From Stachybotrys elegans (taxonomy: Eukaryota > Ascomycota > Sordariomycetes > Hypocreales > Stachybotryaceae), in contig JAGPNK010000004.1 in assembly GCA_020746835.1 (NCBI GenBank), forward strand, positions 1,302,001 to 1,366,000: 64,000 nt of DNA. Reading direction: 5' to 3'. The stretch's first letter is position 1, and each line of letters begins with the position of its first letter. The translations under genes and the position numbers were made by a program. The notes beneath the pieces were generated by a model, which was not told the DNA's origin, searched no databases, and saw only the letters and a list, made by a program, of their open reading frames with translations. This document shows, piece by piece, positions 12,102 through 22,648 of the stretch.

Positions 12102-14463
12102 CTAGTAGTGACCTCTTAGCCTGCCATTTGCTGCCATCCTCTTTGCGCCATTGGCAAGGGGTGGTAATGGAGGTGGTGGCCTCGGCTTCATCTGAGCAAC
12201 CTCGACGTTGATGGTCCGCCACATTTCCCACACGGTGGCCCGATTGGCCGGCAGCATACTGTACTGCAGACTGTAGAGGTTCTTTCTATTGATGGGCGGC
12301 ACGAATTTTCCTGTCAGGAGGCAGAGAAGTACGCGCACTGACACGTAGTGCTTCCGGATCCGATGAGCCATCTGAAAATACTGATGGAACATTGCCCTGA
12401 AGGTCAAAGGTATAGACTTTGAATAGTGAGTCATTGTGTTGAAATCCAAGAATTAGGGCTCGCGGCTCTTACCTTGAGGTATATGACTGATGTAGGAGGT
12501 TCGTTAATGTCTGCGTTGGTGGAAACTCTATTGTAATTATGGGTATCTCGAAGCTCGAAATGAATACCGCCTATTTTCTTGTTAGCCTCGCCTCTCCTCT
12601 TTGCGCAGCACTGCTTACCAGGTAGCCTAGCAGGATCCTTGATTCTCAACATGAGAGCAAATAGGGGAAAATGATTCAGACAGGAAAGCATGGTGTCGAA
12701 GCCAGCCTTCATGGATATTATAACCATCCTCGCAATGGCAAAATTAAGGTAAAAGACCACTACAGTCGGCAGCAGGAAGAAGAGCAGCGTGAAGAGAATA
12801 GTGCCGACAAGCAGTTGGTCCAGATCATAATCGCATGAGTCGATACGGTTGCGGAGAACATTTTGTTTTTTGCCGCGAAACAGATGGAAAAGAGACCGTA
12901 GTATCGTCAGCTGCCAGTGAAAGATACGCGCCGATGCGAGATAGAAGTAGTATATATGAACAGTGAGTGCTGATAGCAGGTCGGAAAACATGGCAATCGG
13001 CATGCTAGCGCCAGCAAAGGACGAGACCCCGATGAACCAGACGATGCGCGGTAATGAGGGGGTCAACAGATCAATGCAGTCTGTAGGTTGTTAGCCGATC
13101 ATGATTGTGCTGCGAAGGTAGCACAGCCAGACTTACTGGACCAGTAATCTATCACCCAGAGGAAAAGGTCACCCAAGAATGCTGCCAGCTCGCCATTGAG
13201 CTTCAGACCTGCTGGCCAACCCATCAGCCACGAAATGCTACGCTGAAGGGCCTCCACCGTGTACAAGCGCAGCAGGTCACTGATGAAGAGAGCCACCCAG
13301 TCAGCTTGCTCGATGATGTACGATCCCACAGCCATTCCAATGATAATATCGTTGGCTACAAGCCAAAGACTGTTGTAGAAGCGAATGTAATCCGGATGAC
13401 TGGTCGTGACGCTCGCCCAATTCCTCTTTCTCTGCCGCAGCGTCACATACTGCATAGGCCAATAGCATGATTGTTGCAGGCGAATCTCGATCTGCTGGGC
13501 TGTGGCAGAGATGTCCTTGAGCGCAGCCGCGCCCGGCTTGAGGCGAAACTCGAGGCAGACTAGCAGCAGCTCGGCAATCATGCGCTGGCCAAGAATGACC
13601 AGTATAAAGGCCTGGCGCAAGACGGGAAACAGATAGATGGAGAGCAAAGACCATATTTGGGTGAGAACATAGTTTCTCATGGTCGTTGCAGACTCAACAA
13701 CCCGTTCAGAAACGCTCTGACTTCGCTTCGGCCTTGGCCCGAGCCGCCCAACGTTCTTTTGGAGGATCTTCTCCAGCTCCCAGGACCAGTTGACCTGATG
13801 AACAATTTTTGACAAGGCCTTGTCTCGCGCCGACGGAACCCGTTTGACGATGCTGTGCTGTTTCAACTTCTCGACCAGTTTGGCCTTGATCTCCCTCATC
13901 TTTCTCTCCTGCTTCTCTTCTTCTTGCTCCTCGTCAGGCCCGCTGGCTTTGGTGTCTTCCAGAGCAACCTCCTTGTCACCTAGGGCCAACTCGATGGGCT
14001 TGAGCGAGATGTACTGCATAGATATGGGTCGTGGTCGATCATACAGGATGAGCTGAACGCTCGAGGCCTTTGCGCAAGTGATGATGGGTCGACCCGTGGT
14101 GGTGTTGGTGGTAGCACATAGCCATGATGGATCAGCGGTAGCCGGATCGGTCGCATTCGATAGGCCCAGGACATGCATTGAAGGGTGGCCGCATAATTCA
14201 TAAAACTTATTGGGGGCATGCGGGACGTTTCGGAAGAAAGTACCGGCTTTGAGGTGATACTCGACATCGACGGCCTAGGGATCTCTTAGCAAGACTGAGG
14301 ATGAGGGGCCTGGGGCTTCGTCACTAACATCAACGGCGTCTAAGACGGCTACAACAAAGACGTCTAGGATAGAGTTGCGCCAGCCCACCACAACGCCAGG
14401 GTACCCAGAGCTGCAGACGTCCGTCGGCCAGAGCACTCTCATGAGCCCATCATGCTCTACCAT
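12102..14463 (-). CDS. GPI1: GPI-GlcNAc transferase complex subunit Gpi1 (PIG-Q)
   Basis: Exons are 14329-14463, 13137-14274, 12619-13080, 12473-12570 and 12102-12416, giving 715 residues. The introns (54, 56, 48 and 56 nt) all have good splice sites; intron 1 removes an in-frame TAG at 14275. The N-terminus MVEHDGLMRVLWPTDVCSSG and the stretch GVVVGWRNSILDVFVV are typical of fungal Gpi1. The C-terminal half has several membrane helices, the segment FRGKKQNVLRNRIDSCDYDL and then LLVGTILFTLLFFLLPTVVV, the PIG-Q signature. The protein acts at the ER in the first step of GPI-anchor synthesis, transfer of GlcNAc to phosphatidylinositol. The first ATG of the frame is at 14463. A small membrane gene ends about 110 bp upstream on the same strand. 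Confidence 0.93.
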
Positions 14464-14572
14464 GACAAGCGATCGGGGCAAGCCCCAAGATACGCATTCA
14501 AATAGAACCTCGTCTTCTTAGTTCTTTTCGCGCGGATATGCCAGCCCCAGGCATGCGTGGATGCTAGGCCAA

Positions 14573-14899
14573 TCAGTACCAGGACAGTATTGGAGACGTG
14601 GTAGGGTGGATGCTCAGCCATACCAGTTGCGCCTCGTTCTGGGTGAGGAAGAAGACGGGCAGAAAGATGACGAGGAAGAGGAGGGTCAGGACGATCAGAC
14701 CTCGCGTTGCTCGACACTATACCCCGTAGATGACATATTAGCAGTGCCGAGGGACAAACAGGCTTCCCTAGGGACTCACAACAACCCCGTACTCCCAGGC
14801 AAATATGGCAAGCTCATAGAGTCGGGTAACCAGGTCCCAGCGCGCAGTGATGTAGCCAGCAATGAAGATGCCGATGGTAACGGTCGAGAAGGGGTGCAT
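14573..14899 (-). CDS. Small two-helix membrane protein upstream of GPI1
   Basis: Two exons, 14780-14899 and 14717-flanked 14573-14716, are joined across a 63-nt intron (14717-14779; donor GTGAGT, branch CTAAT, acceptor TATAG). The product is 87 residues. Exon 1 reads MHPFSTVTIGIFIAGYITAR then WDLVTRLYELAIFAWEYGVV. Exon 2 gives a second helix, GLIVLTLLFLVIFLPVFFLT. A weaker second intron could start at the GTATGG after QNEAQL and move the end to 14498, only 35 nt before the GPI1 ATG. The hydrophobic pattern, exact frame across the intron and position directly upstream of GPI1 argue for a real gene. No family name is known to me, and a role beside Gpi1 at the ER would be inference. Confidence 0.65.
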
Positions 14900-15814
14900 A
14901 GAGTATCAGTCTTCGAGGCAGCGCATGCCGAGCCGCAGAGTCCGGGCGTAATGCGTTCGAGGGGCGGGAGGTAGGAGATAATGGCCACGATAGGCGGGGA
15001 TGTGGTGGTGTAGATGGCCAGAAGACCAAGCGAGATCGGATTGGGGCTTGGCGGGACCTAGTTTTCTGGGCGATGCTTAAGCCTGACGGGCGCCCAGAAA
15101 CAATCGGCTCGAGTCGGAGAGGGCTGGATGTCTGGAGTGGTTTCCAGGTTGGCGAAAGCTGGCGCCCGAAAGCAATCAAGATCATGGGAGAGGTGGATGA
15201 AACCCCTGCATTGTGCGTGCACGGGTATTGCGTTTGTATTGCGTACATTACCTGTACTAAGTACCCGGACACCTCTTACTTACACCTGGCAGTAATGGGC
15301 CAGCCACCAATCACAAGGGTAAGATTCTTAAAAGGGCTGCAGGGCAAACTACACCAATTGAAGCACATTGTTGATCAAACGTGTTATATTCTTGATCTAT
15401 TTGAATGCTTTCAAAATCCAATTAATATTGTCTTTGGCACTGACAAGTAGCAGTACTTGATTTTGGCCTGATTCCACCTCAGACATGACGTGGGTTCTAC
15501 TATTTTCTAGTACCTGAAATCACACGGAATGATGCGCATTACAAATGTACTTCCTGATAGTGTTTATCCATTACTTAAGGGCGTTTCCATCTTCCCAACG
15601 TCGCCCATGCCACCATATATACAAGGAACCAAAGGCAAAGTCGTGCATCGATTCTATAGAGGAGATAGCCGCAAGGAAGATATGCTTTCTAAAAATACAA
15701 AGATGAAGCGCTCATGTACAGGGCATTACATTAGGGCAAGAAGCAAGATGACCTTTGCAAGTCGCCACACAACCAGTATGCAAGAGTGTATTGCACAGGA
15801 AGTGCCGGTGCCAT
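14900..15814. other. Gene-free interval, AT-richer right half
   Basis: This 915-bp interval is upstream of the small membrane gene and downstream of MDM35. From about 15340 to 15800 it is clearly AT-richer than its surroundings. Two plus-strand open frames (15073-15450 and 15529-15834) have no conserved look and lie opposite leader or 3' sequence. No gene is called. Confidence 0.4.
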
Positions 15815-16265
15815 TTATTCTTGCTGTGTATTAGTTTCATTCCATTCTATTGCGGTCGGGATGTACTGACTCTTTGGTCCCATCAGCCTCACATCGTTTT
15901 CCTTATTGTCTTCACGGGCTTCCTCTAGCAATTTATCGATGCCGCGTTCCTTGAGCGCCGACTGGGCGCATGAGCATCCATCCAGGCAGCGCAGAGAGCA
16001 TGACTTACGTGTAGGCATTTTTGATACTGGTTAAATAGGCCGGCACATTCTTTGCTATCCTTTTCGCCGCCTCGGAGGTACTCTGTCGCTGGTTAGGGTC
16101 CTGCGCTTGAGGTAGACTGTTGTCAAGAGGCTCTCCTTACTCTCGCTATACCATTTCAAAAAGCACGTATCGTAGCGCCTGATTACGTCAATACAGGTCG
16201 CGCATCTCTGCGGATTTTACATACTCTTTGACTTCGTTGCATTCGGGTGCTAGGGAGGCGGACAT
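15815..16265 (-). CDS. MDM35: Mdm35, twin CX9C intermembrane-space protein
   Basis: Four small exons (16225-16265, 16141-16178, 16009-16082 and 15815-15961) encode 99 residues. The introns are 46, 58 and 47 nt. Reading starts MSASLAPECNEVKERYDTC, then FLKWYSEKYLRGGEKDSKEC and AGLFNQYQKC. Both CX9C motifs are present: CNEVKERYDTC and CAGLFNQYQKC, which form the disulfide-linked helical hairpin of the family. ALKERGIDKLLEEAREDNKE follows, as in fungal Mdm35. The protein is imported into the mitochondrial intermembrane space through Mia40 and carries the Ups/PRELI lipid-transfer proteins that move phosphatidic acid and phosphatidylserine. Length and motif spacing fit well. It is divergent from the DEK_C gene. 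Confidence 0.92.
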
Positions 16266-16639
16266 GATGAATCTTTAGTTGAAGAGTTTACGTGAGCTTG
16301 CTGTTTGCCTGCGCTGTAGGACAGTTCATGTACCGCCTAGCGGGAGCTACGCCAGATCGAAAAGCCAGCACCAATCGAAGGTAGTTGGCGCTTTACCTCA
16401 TTGGGGGAGCTCAACCACCTTCCCTGTTATTGTTCCACCTACATTTCCAATTGGTCGCAAGTTTCCCATCAGCAGGGGAGTTTGCGAATTCGCTAGCTCC
16501 GTCGCGTTTGTCTTGACATCACGCGCGCATCGCTACCTATTCCTGAACGCGGCAACAACAATCGCATATCAACTTGCGAGCTTGTCCAAAGCAACGTAAA
16601 CATCACTGTTGCGATCCATCCTTTCTCGACGACCTCGCC
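16266..16639. promoter_or_regulatory. Divergent promoter, MDM35 / DEK_C gene
   Basis: This 374-bp interval between two divergent starts contains a two-way CCAATTGG element at 16447-16454, which offers a CCAAT box to both genes, and another CCAAT near 16370. CCAAT boxes are bound by the HAP/NF-Y complex; use here is inferred. Confidence 0.5.
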
Positions 16640-17962
16640 ATGGCACCCTCTGCCAAGAAGATCGAGGAAGCTCTTGTCAATGGAACTTACGAAGTGTGGA
16701 CCTCTGACCCGGATGCAACCTCAGTCAACAAGGTGCGCAAGCACGTGGAGCAGAAGCTTGGCCTGGACGATGACTTCCTATCCACAGGAGATTGGAAGAA
16801 CAAGAGCAAGGCAGTGATAAAGGAGCAAGTTGTATGTTATCCGCCTCGGGTGTTACTACTGTGTCAGATCTAATCAGCCTTGCAGAATAAACTCCTCGAT
16901 GGCTGGACTCCTCCAAGTGCCAAAAAAGAACCAAGCACCAATCGCAGCACCAAGCGACAATCCTCCGACCTTGAAAGCCCCGAGCCAAAACGGCAGAAGC
17001 GCGCGCCAAAGGCGAAGAAGGCGAGGAAGGCGAGGAAGGACGTGTCCGATGTTAGTGATATTGAGGAAGAGGAAAAGAAGCCAAAACGGGCCAAGTCTAG
17101 ATCCAAAAAGCCAATGGATGAGGACGAAGGCGATCTCGACTTAGCCTCGCCTCCTGCTCCGAAGCGAGCGGGCAAGGCCAGGCAGAAGAACGAGGACGAC
17201 GAACAAGGACCCAAGCCCTCTAAAGTGACGAGCGACGTGTCTGAAAGCGACGACAAGTCTGATGCTGAGACTGACGAGCCAAACGAAGCTGCAAAGGGAA
17301 AGAAAACCTCCGAGTCGGATGTTGGTGGCAAGACTGAAGACAAAGCCGAAGACCCTATACAGCCTATTGACGAAGAGGAGGAGTATTCGGACGTGATTGA
17401 CGAGCCTCCGCAGCGAAAGAGTAAAAAAGGACAAAAGAAGGAGAAATCATCAGCATCTTCCAAGACAGCCAAGACTCCCAAAGCGGCGGCGAAGAAGGCG
17501 GCGGTTGCGCCAGAGGATCCTCAGGAGGCTGAGATGAAGAAGCTGCAGTCCCAGCTGGCCAAGTGTGGCATCCGCAAACTATGGCACATTGAGCTAAAGA
17601 AGTACGGCGACGATACACGAGGGAAAATTCGCCACCTTAAGAAGCTACTGGCAGACATTGGCATTGAGGGTCGCTTTTCCGAGGCCAAAGCCAGGGAGAT
17701 AAAGGAGATGAGGGAGCTCATGGCTGACGCTGAGGCCGCTCAAGAGATGAACCGTCTGTGGGGCTCTGGGACAGGGAGGCGATCACAACGATCCAAGGCG
17801 CCAGCTACCAAAGCCGAGGAGAGCGATGACGGTGGCGGTGGGGATGAAGGCGAAGCGGCAGGAGACGATGACGGTGACGAACAGGACAACACATTCGCCG
17901 CCCGGCGTCGGCGCGCACATGCTGATTTGGCGTTTCTAGGGGATGATAGCGATTCAGACTGA
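16640..17962 (+). CDS. DEK_C-domain chromatin protein
   Basis: Exons are 16640-16831 and 16886-17962, joined over a 54-nt intron (donor GTATGT, branch CTAAT), giving 422 residues. The N-terminal 75 residues (KIEEALVNGTYEVWTSDP, VNKVRKHVEQKLGLDDDFL, WKNKSKAVIKEQVNKLLDGW) fit a DEK C-terminal-type winged helix that binds DNA or histones. A long acidic and Lys-rich linker with several KRxK signals follows (about 76-270). A helical block around 275-340 (LQSQLAKCGIRKLWHIELKK, RGKIRHLKKLLADIGIEGRF) resembles the conserved C-terminal region of fungal DEK_C proteins annotated as transcriptional regulators. The acidic tail ends LGDDSDSD, a likely CK2 target. It is probably a nuclear histone-binding protein; the exact partner is not known from sequence. 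Confidence 0.82.
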
Positions 17963-18136
17963 AGGCAATTACAGGGCGGCGGCTGGCGAGGGTAATGTTT
18001 GTATCACCATTTGCACGGAAAAGGGAGAAAAGGTAGAGTACCTAGGGTCATGATAACGGAGCTATGCCAATTGAGCGGATATTCAAGTACACGTAATTAT
18101 GGTACGGCTCACTGCAACTTCAATTGCGTCCAGCCC

Positions 18137-19156
18137 CTAGTCTGACCAGGCCTTGTACACGATCCTGGCGCCATAGGTCTCGCCCTTCTTCAGCAGCACC
18201 ATGCTCTTCCACTCGGGAACGTTGGCGGCGTTGGTGTATCGGCCGGGTTCGCAGCAGAAGCCACTGTAGGGTCCGCGGGCGGGGAGACCATCGACGGCAG
18301 GCACATCAATACCACAGCCGTTGTAGACCTGGAAAGCAGGCTCGGTGCTGTGAACCTCGAGATGGATGCCCGACTTGGGGTGGTGGGCGGCAAGGTTGAG
18401 GTTGAGGGGCTGGGATCGTGTGTCGATGGGCACCGAGGCCGGGTCGGTGTTGACGACGAAGGCGTGGTCGACGAAAGGCTCGTTGGCGCCGAGGCTGAAG
18501 GGCTGGCGAGTGTCGAAGGAGAAGGGAGCGGGACCGCCGGTGGGAAGGCCGTTGCTGTCCATGGGGAGGTGGTCGTTGGTGGAGAGGGTGATCTTGGCGC
18601 CCTCGACGCTGGGCTCACCCGACAGGTTGAAGTAGGAGTGGTTGGTCATGTTGATGACGGTCTCGTTGGCGCCTCCGACCAGGTTGGCCTCGTACTCCAT
18701 GGAGAGGACAACGGCCTGCTTGCCGTTGACCTCCTGGGTGCCGGTTGTGTAGGTGATTTTGGCCTCGACAGTTCCAGGGAAGCCCTCGTCGCCGTGCTCG
18801 CTGACGAGGGTGAACTCGACGCTCTCGCCACCGTCGAGACCGTCAACGCCGGGGACAGTCTTGGTACCGACGGGCTTGGGGCCGTTCCAGATACGCTTGC
18901 CCCAACCGACGTTGCCGCCGTGAAGGGTGTTGGTCCTCTCGTTTGCGACGAGGGGGTGTTCCTTGCCGTCGATGTCGTTGAGCTTGGCGTTGCTTATGCG
19001 GTTCGCGATGCGGCCGATGGTCTCGCCAAAGTAAGGGCCGTTATACTTGACATACTGATCCTGAGTGGCGAAGCCCTGGACAATGTTGAGGCCGTTGACC
19101 TTGAAGTCCTGGATGATGGCTCCCAGAGGGAGGAAGGCGAAGGGGGCGTCGGTCAT
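18137..19156 (-). CDS. Aldose 1-epimerase (galactose mutarotase)
   Basis: A single exon of 339 residues starts at the first real ATG, 19156. The family fold is clear: NRISNAKLNDIDGKEHPLVA, NERTNTLHGGNVGWGKRIW with His79, MTNHSYFNLSG with catalytic His173, and SGFCCEPGRYTNAANVPEW with Glu303 at the position of the catalytic base. The enzyme interconverts alpha and beta anomers of aldoses such as galactose and glucose, feeding the Leloir pathway and general sugar use, in the cytosol; no signal peptide is present. Length matches free-standing mutarotases and not the yeast Gal10 fusion. Strong third-position GC bias produces a long antisense frame that is not a gene. Its 3' end lies 174 bp from that of the DEK_C gene. 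Confidence 0.93.
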   Translation of the reverse strand: MTDAPFAFLPLGAIIQDFKVNGLNIVQGFATQDQYVKYNGPYFGETIGRIANRISNAKLNDIDGKEHPLVANERTNTLHGGNVGWGKRIWNGPKPVGTKTVPGVDGLDGGESVEFTLVSEHGDEGFPGTVEAKITYTTGTQEVNGKQAVVLSMEYEANLVGGANETVINMTNHSYFNLSGEPSVEGAKITLSTNDHLPMDSNGLPTGGPAPFSFDTRQPFSLGANEPFVDHAFVVNTDPASVPIDTRSQPLNLNLAAHHPKSGIHLEVHSTEPAFQVYNGCGIDVPAVDGLPARGPYSGFCCEPGRYTNAANVPEWKSMVLLKKGETYGARIVYKAWSD

Positions 19157-20778
19157 GTTTGCTGGGGGCGGGAGGAGAGGAAGGGGGTGCAAATAATGAT
19201 TTCTTGACAGGAATTACGCACTACGGGTGAAGCATTGCAGAGGGACGGGATGGCGGGCGTTAAATACTTGGACGGGCGTGCTGGGCTCGCACATGATGCA
19301 ACAAAAATCCATACCAGCCTCCGTCTATTGTAGGTACCGTGGAGACGATTGACTTCAGCCTAAAGGGTAAGACGAAGAGCTCCATCGTGGAAACAGGATA
19401 ATCGGAGCCGAGGGAAAATACCTAGGATATGGGATGCTGGGTGGTAGCCATAGATTAGCATGAGGAAATGGAGAGAAGAGAAGTGGGCTTGGCCAAGATT
19501 GGCATCGAGTGGCAGGACAAGCGCAGCGGATATTGTTCAAGAAGGCCCAGGGATACGATGGGGAGCCTCATTGGAGCTGCTGTAGCTGTTGGAGAGCTGG
19601 TGAGGGGAAAAGGGCGTTGGTTAATTAACTTCGAGGAAGATGCTGCATCTTTAGGAGCTCGGCGCGGGGCATGGCGGGGTAAATCCAGGCCGACCTGCCC
19701 TGCCCCCTACCAAGGCAGTGGTTCCAGCTGAAATTATCCGTCTCGTGATTTGATTCTGCACAGTGCGTGAGGTGATGGGGGGAAGGGATCCGAAGGCGAA
19801 ACGGGACGAAACGCCGAGCCCAGGTGGTGAAGGTTGCTTGTGTTTGGGGGTTCTTTGTTTCGACAAAACCGATATCTTGCGCATCACGGAGCCTGGTCCG
19901 ATCTTTGGGGCTTTCCCTCTTTGAGGATATTCACAGCCCTACCATACATAGCTTGCGTAGGTAGCCTTCTTTGTTATAGGCAAGTGCCTGCAATATTAGA
20001 ATACTGTACCTATTGGGGTACTATGGATTGATGAATGAGTGCGAGAAGAGGTGCATCATGACCGCAAATTGCACTATGACGCCAGACACTCGACTGCCTC
20101 AACCTCAGAAATGACGCACTCATTGCTTCTTTAGTTTCTTTTGTAATCATATAATAGTCTGGTCATGACGCATGTGAACATTAAAAATGCCAGAGCACTC
20201 TGATGGCACGACAGACATGGACCTCCACCTGAGCAACTCGACCTATTATCGATTGGGGATTACTAGCGGCAGCAGGTTCCATGTCTTACGTGTGGTTTGA
20301 CCACTAACTGACCTATCGCAGCTTCTTGCCTGTAGCATGCGTGGGTTCCAGCCTCTATTCTGTGCGCATGAATGACTGAGACGAACAGCTCAGACAATTA
20401 CGACAGCTCTGCCAGCACACACACATACACACACACACCTCACCGTTCCCTCAACAGTTCCCCGGCTGCTCGTTTGACCGGAAGCTAGCGCACGGCACGT
20501 GTCGCATCCCGCCTGCCACAGTGCCACCTCAGCCGTTGCCCAACCTGGCATGACTGCAGGGACTCGACTCCAACTTACCTCATCCTCGACTGCTTCAGTT
20601 CAACCTTTCATCTATCCTCTACGGACACCATGGCTTAGTATCGGAGCCAGGGATAATTAGAACGCAAGAGGCCAATACCACGCACCACACCGGCTGGCGC
20701 CAAAGTCGCCGCGTCCCTTATCTACATAGTACCCCTTTGTCTACGCCCTTCTCACACACACCTCCCTTCACAACTGCC
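19157..20778. other. Gene-free interval between divergent genes
   Basis: This 1.6-kb interval separates the epimerase and the low-complexity protein gene. It contains a CA/TG microsatellite at 20415-20438 and a GTAGGTAGCC motif near 19955. The rest shows no coding signal. It probably holds both promoters and the leader of the right-hand gene. Confidence 0.45.
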
Positions 20779-21654
20779 ATGATGGCGACTCCACCATATT
20801 CGGCCACGCCCAAGCGTAAGCGAGACGAGGACAGCTATCTCACACCCATCAAGTTTTCCTTCGACCTGTCTAGGGCGCTGTCTCCCGAGGACGGCAGCAA
20901 CAGCCCCAGCTCCAAGGTCGCCCACAAGTTCTGTGGGCTAGTCCTCGAAGGCGGCGAGGGCGAGGGCGAGGGTGAGGGCGAGAGTGGGGGCGGGGCAGTA
21001 ACCGCCGACGATGTCGATATGCCCGATGCCATGCGCAAGCGACGGAGGCCAGATGTACCCTTGCAGGATGGCGCCGAGTCCGTCGATTCGACCAAGGCGG
21101 CTCAAGTACCGTCGCATCTCCCACAGCCGCAGCTACAGGTCGCCATCCACGCTCCAGAACAACTATCCGGCGCGCTGAACCGCTCCTATCCCTCCATCAA
21201 CCGTCTTTCCAACTCCAAGTCCCGCGTAAGGAAGAGATCAGGCACGCCGCCACTGCGATTCAAGCGTAGTCCTGTGCCTAACGAAAAGTATGGCGACGAC
21301 GAGAGCACCACAGATGAGGAGATTGAAATCATCGACCCACTCAGGGCTTCTCTGACCTGGCACGAAGATGAAATCACTGTCTATGACCCCGAGGACGAGG
21401 ATGACGACGGCACTGGTATCAACGGCGTCGGCTTCAAACCAACTCCGGCCCTTGCCCAGGCCAGGTCTATGAAGAGGAGGCAGCAGATGGCCGAATACCG
21501 CAAGCGAGAGGAGAACGAAGGCCGGGCTAAGAGGAGCCAACGCCGCCGCGAGCGCAATGCCGCGGCCATGGTCATAGGCCCCGATGAGACGTCTACGAGA
21601 AAGGTTAGATTTATGGACGCTGATCACCAGAACGTCACTGTCACGATGGGATGA
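20779..21654 (+). CDS. Unidentified low-complexity nuclear-type protein
   Basis: A single exon of 291 residues starts at the first ATG, 20779 (MMATPPYSATPKRKRDEDSY). Features are an N-terminal KRKR signal, a Gly-Glu repeat (GGEGEGEGEGESGGG at about 60-75), the basic motifs MRKRRRPDVP and SRVRKRSGTPPLRFKR, an acidic centre, and the block IDPLRASLTWHEDEITVYDP then EDEDDDGTGINGVGFKPTPA. A strongly basic helix follows (RSMKRRQQMAEYRKREENEG, RAKRSQRRRERNAAA). The central block looks conserved rather than random, so a real nuclear or nucleolar protein is likely. I cannot name a family. Confidence 0.7.
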   Translation: MMATPPYSATPKRKRDEDSYLTPIKFSFDLSRALSPEDGSNSPSSKVAHKFCGLVLEGGEGEGEGEGESGGGAVTADDVDMPDAMRKRRRPDVPLQDGAESVDSTKAAQVPSHLPQPQLQVAIHAPEQLSGALNRSYPSINRLSNSKSRVRKRSGTPPLRFKRSPVPNEKYGDDESTTDEEIEIIDPLRASLTWHEDEITVYDPEDEDDDGTGINGVGFKPTPALAQARSMKRRQQMAEYRKREENEGRAKRSQRRRERNAAAMVIGPDETSTRKVRFMDADHQNVTVTMG

Positions 21655-22064
21655 GATTACGGTTACAACGGAGGATTCAACGAACTTGGGCAATCGGGTA
21701 TAACTTTGCTGGCGTTTTATAGGGTCGGGTTGCTGCAGGCTTCCTGGCAAGTTCTTTTACTTATGATCAGGCTCGGAATGCTTATTTGGGTTCGAGAAGG
21801 GAGTAGTCTACACAGCTGGCCTGCTCTGGTTAATATTCTATCTTGCAACATGGTTTTTCCGGTTGGTTCACGGGCAACACCTTCTGAGCATCACTTCCCC
21901 GTCAATGTTTGAGGTAGAGCAGATTTGGCAACGGAAGGGTATTGGTGAATTGGCTTTTTTTTATATCCAAAATCATGACTATCGACCATTAGACCACAAT
22001 GGCCCAAGATTGACAATTGCATGCGTGATGTTACAAGGTAATTTTACATTGGTGTCGAGATTCA
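21655..22064. other. Convergent 3' flank, no gene seen
   Basis: This 410-bp interval lies between the stops of two convergent genes. It is relatively AT-rich, includes an eight-T run near 21956-21963, and probably holds both 3' untranslated regions. Confidence 0.45.
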
Positions 22065-22648
22065 TCACCAGAACTTCCACCATGACCTGGGGACAGTGTT
22101 TTGCTTCTGCTGCTCTTCCTTCAATCGCTTCTGTTCGGCTTCGATGCGCATCTTCTCCATGGCCTCTATCCTCTTCTCCTCGTTGGCAATCTCGATCGCT
22201 CGCTTCAGCTGTAGGCGCTCCTGGCGTTTCGAGTATAGGCAGTACTCGTACGCTGCTGTGCCCGTGACGACAAAGGTTCCCACTGCCCAGTGTCCAGACT
22301 TAAGAAAGGTTCCTGTCGCCGGTCTGTTGTCAGCTGAAGCCATCATACGACTGCATTGGGTTCTTGTTCACCTCCTGCTACAGCCCTCAGAAGGCCCGCA
22401 CCAAACCCAGCACCAATACCCGTCATTAACCCTCCCTTTGCGCATGGCACCTTGCCAATGTTGACAAAGTCCTCGGCCTTGATCGTCGAAAAAGCTTCCT
22501 TCAGTGTCGGCTGGGACTGCGGCGGCAAGGCCTCGGCATTGGAAGAGGCCCCGGTGCCCTGCGCCGGATGCTCCAAGGGTGTCGACCATTCTTGTAGGTT
22601 CTTGCCGCCCGAGGCAGGCTGCTGCCCATTCGACCGACCCGAATCCAT
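22065..22648 (-). CDS. COX20: Cox20, cytochrome c oxidase assembly protein
   Basis: Exons are 22349-22648 and 22065-22298, joined over a 50-nt intron (donor GTATGA, branch CTGAC, acceptor TTCTTAAG), giving 177 residues. After a polar N-terminus come EDFVNIGKVPCAKGGLMTG, the helix IGAGFGAGLLRAVAGG, then HWAVGTFVVTGTAAYEYC and a charged C-terminal helix (LQLKRAIEIANEEKRIEAME). The VPCAK motif, two helices and AYEYC match Cox20/FAM36A, an inner-membrane chaperone that handles newly made Cox2 during complex IV assembly. A shorter 38-nt intron (donor GTGAAC) would also keep frame, but its splice signals are worse. It is divergent from POL2, 465 bp away. Confidence 0.9.

Noticed and set aside
14275..14277. 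In-frame TAG in GPI1, possible pseudogene
   Set aside because: The codon is the last three bases of a 54-nt intron with GTTAGT donor and CTAAG branch; removing it restores the family sequence.
15073..15834. Two plus-strand frames between the small membrane gene and MDM35
   Set aside because: Both lie opposite leader or 3' sequence, show no motif, and sit in AT-rich DNA without splice support.
18350..19207. 285-codon open frame antisense to the aldose 1-epimerase
   Set aside because: It mirrors a GC-rich third-position bias of a certain gene; its composition (long Val/Gly/Glu/Leu runs) is that of an antisense shadow.
22334..22371. A 38-nt COX20 intron with donor GTGAAC
   Set aside because: It keeps frame, but a 50-nt intron with GTATGA donor, CTGAC branch and pyrimidine-rich acceptor fits much better and gives a more Cox20-like junction.
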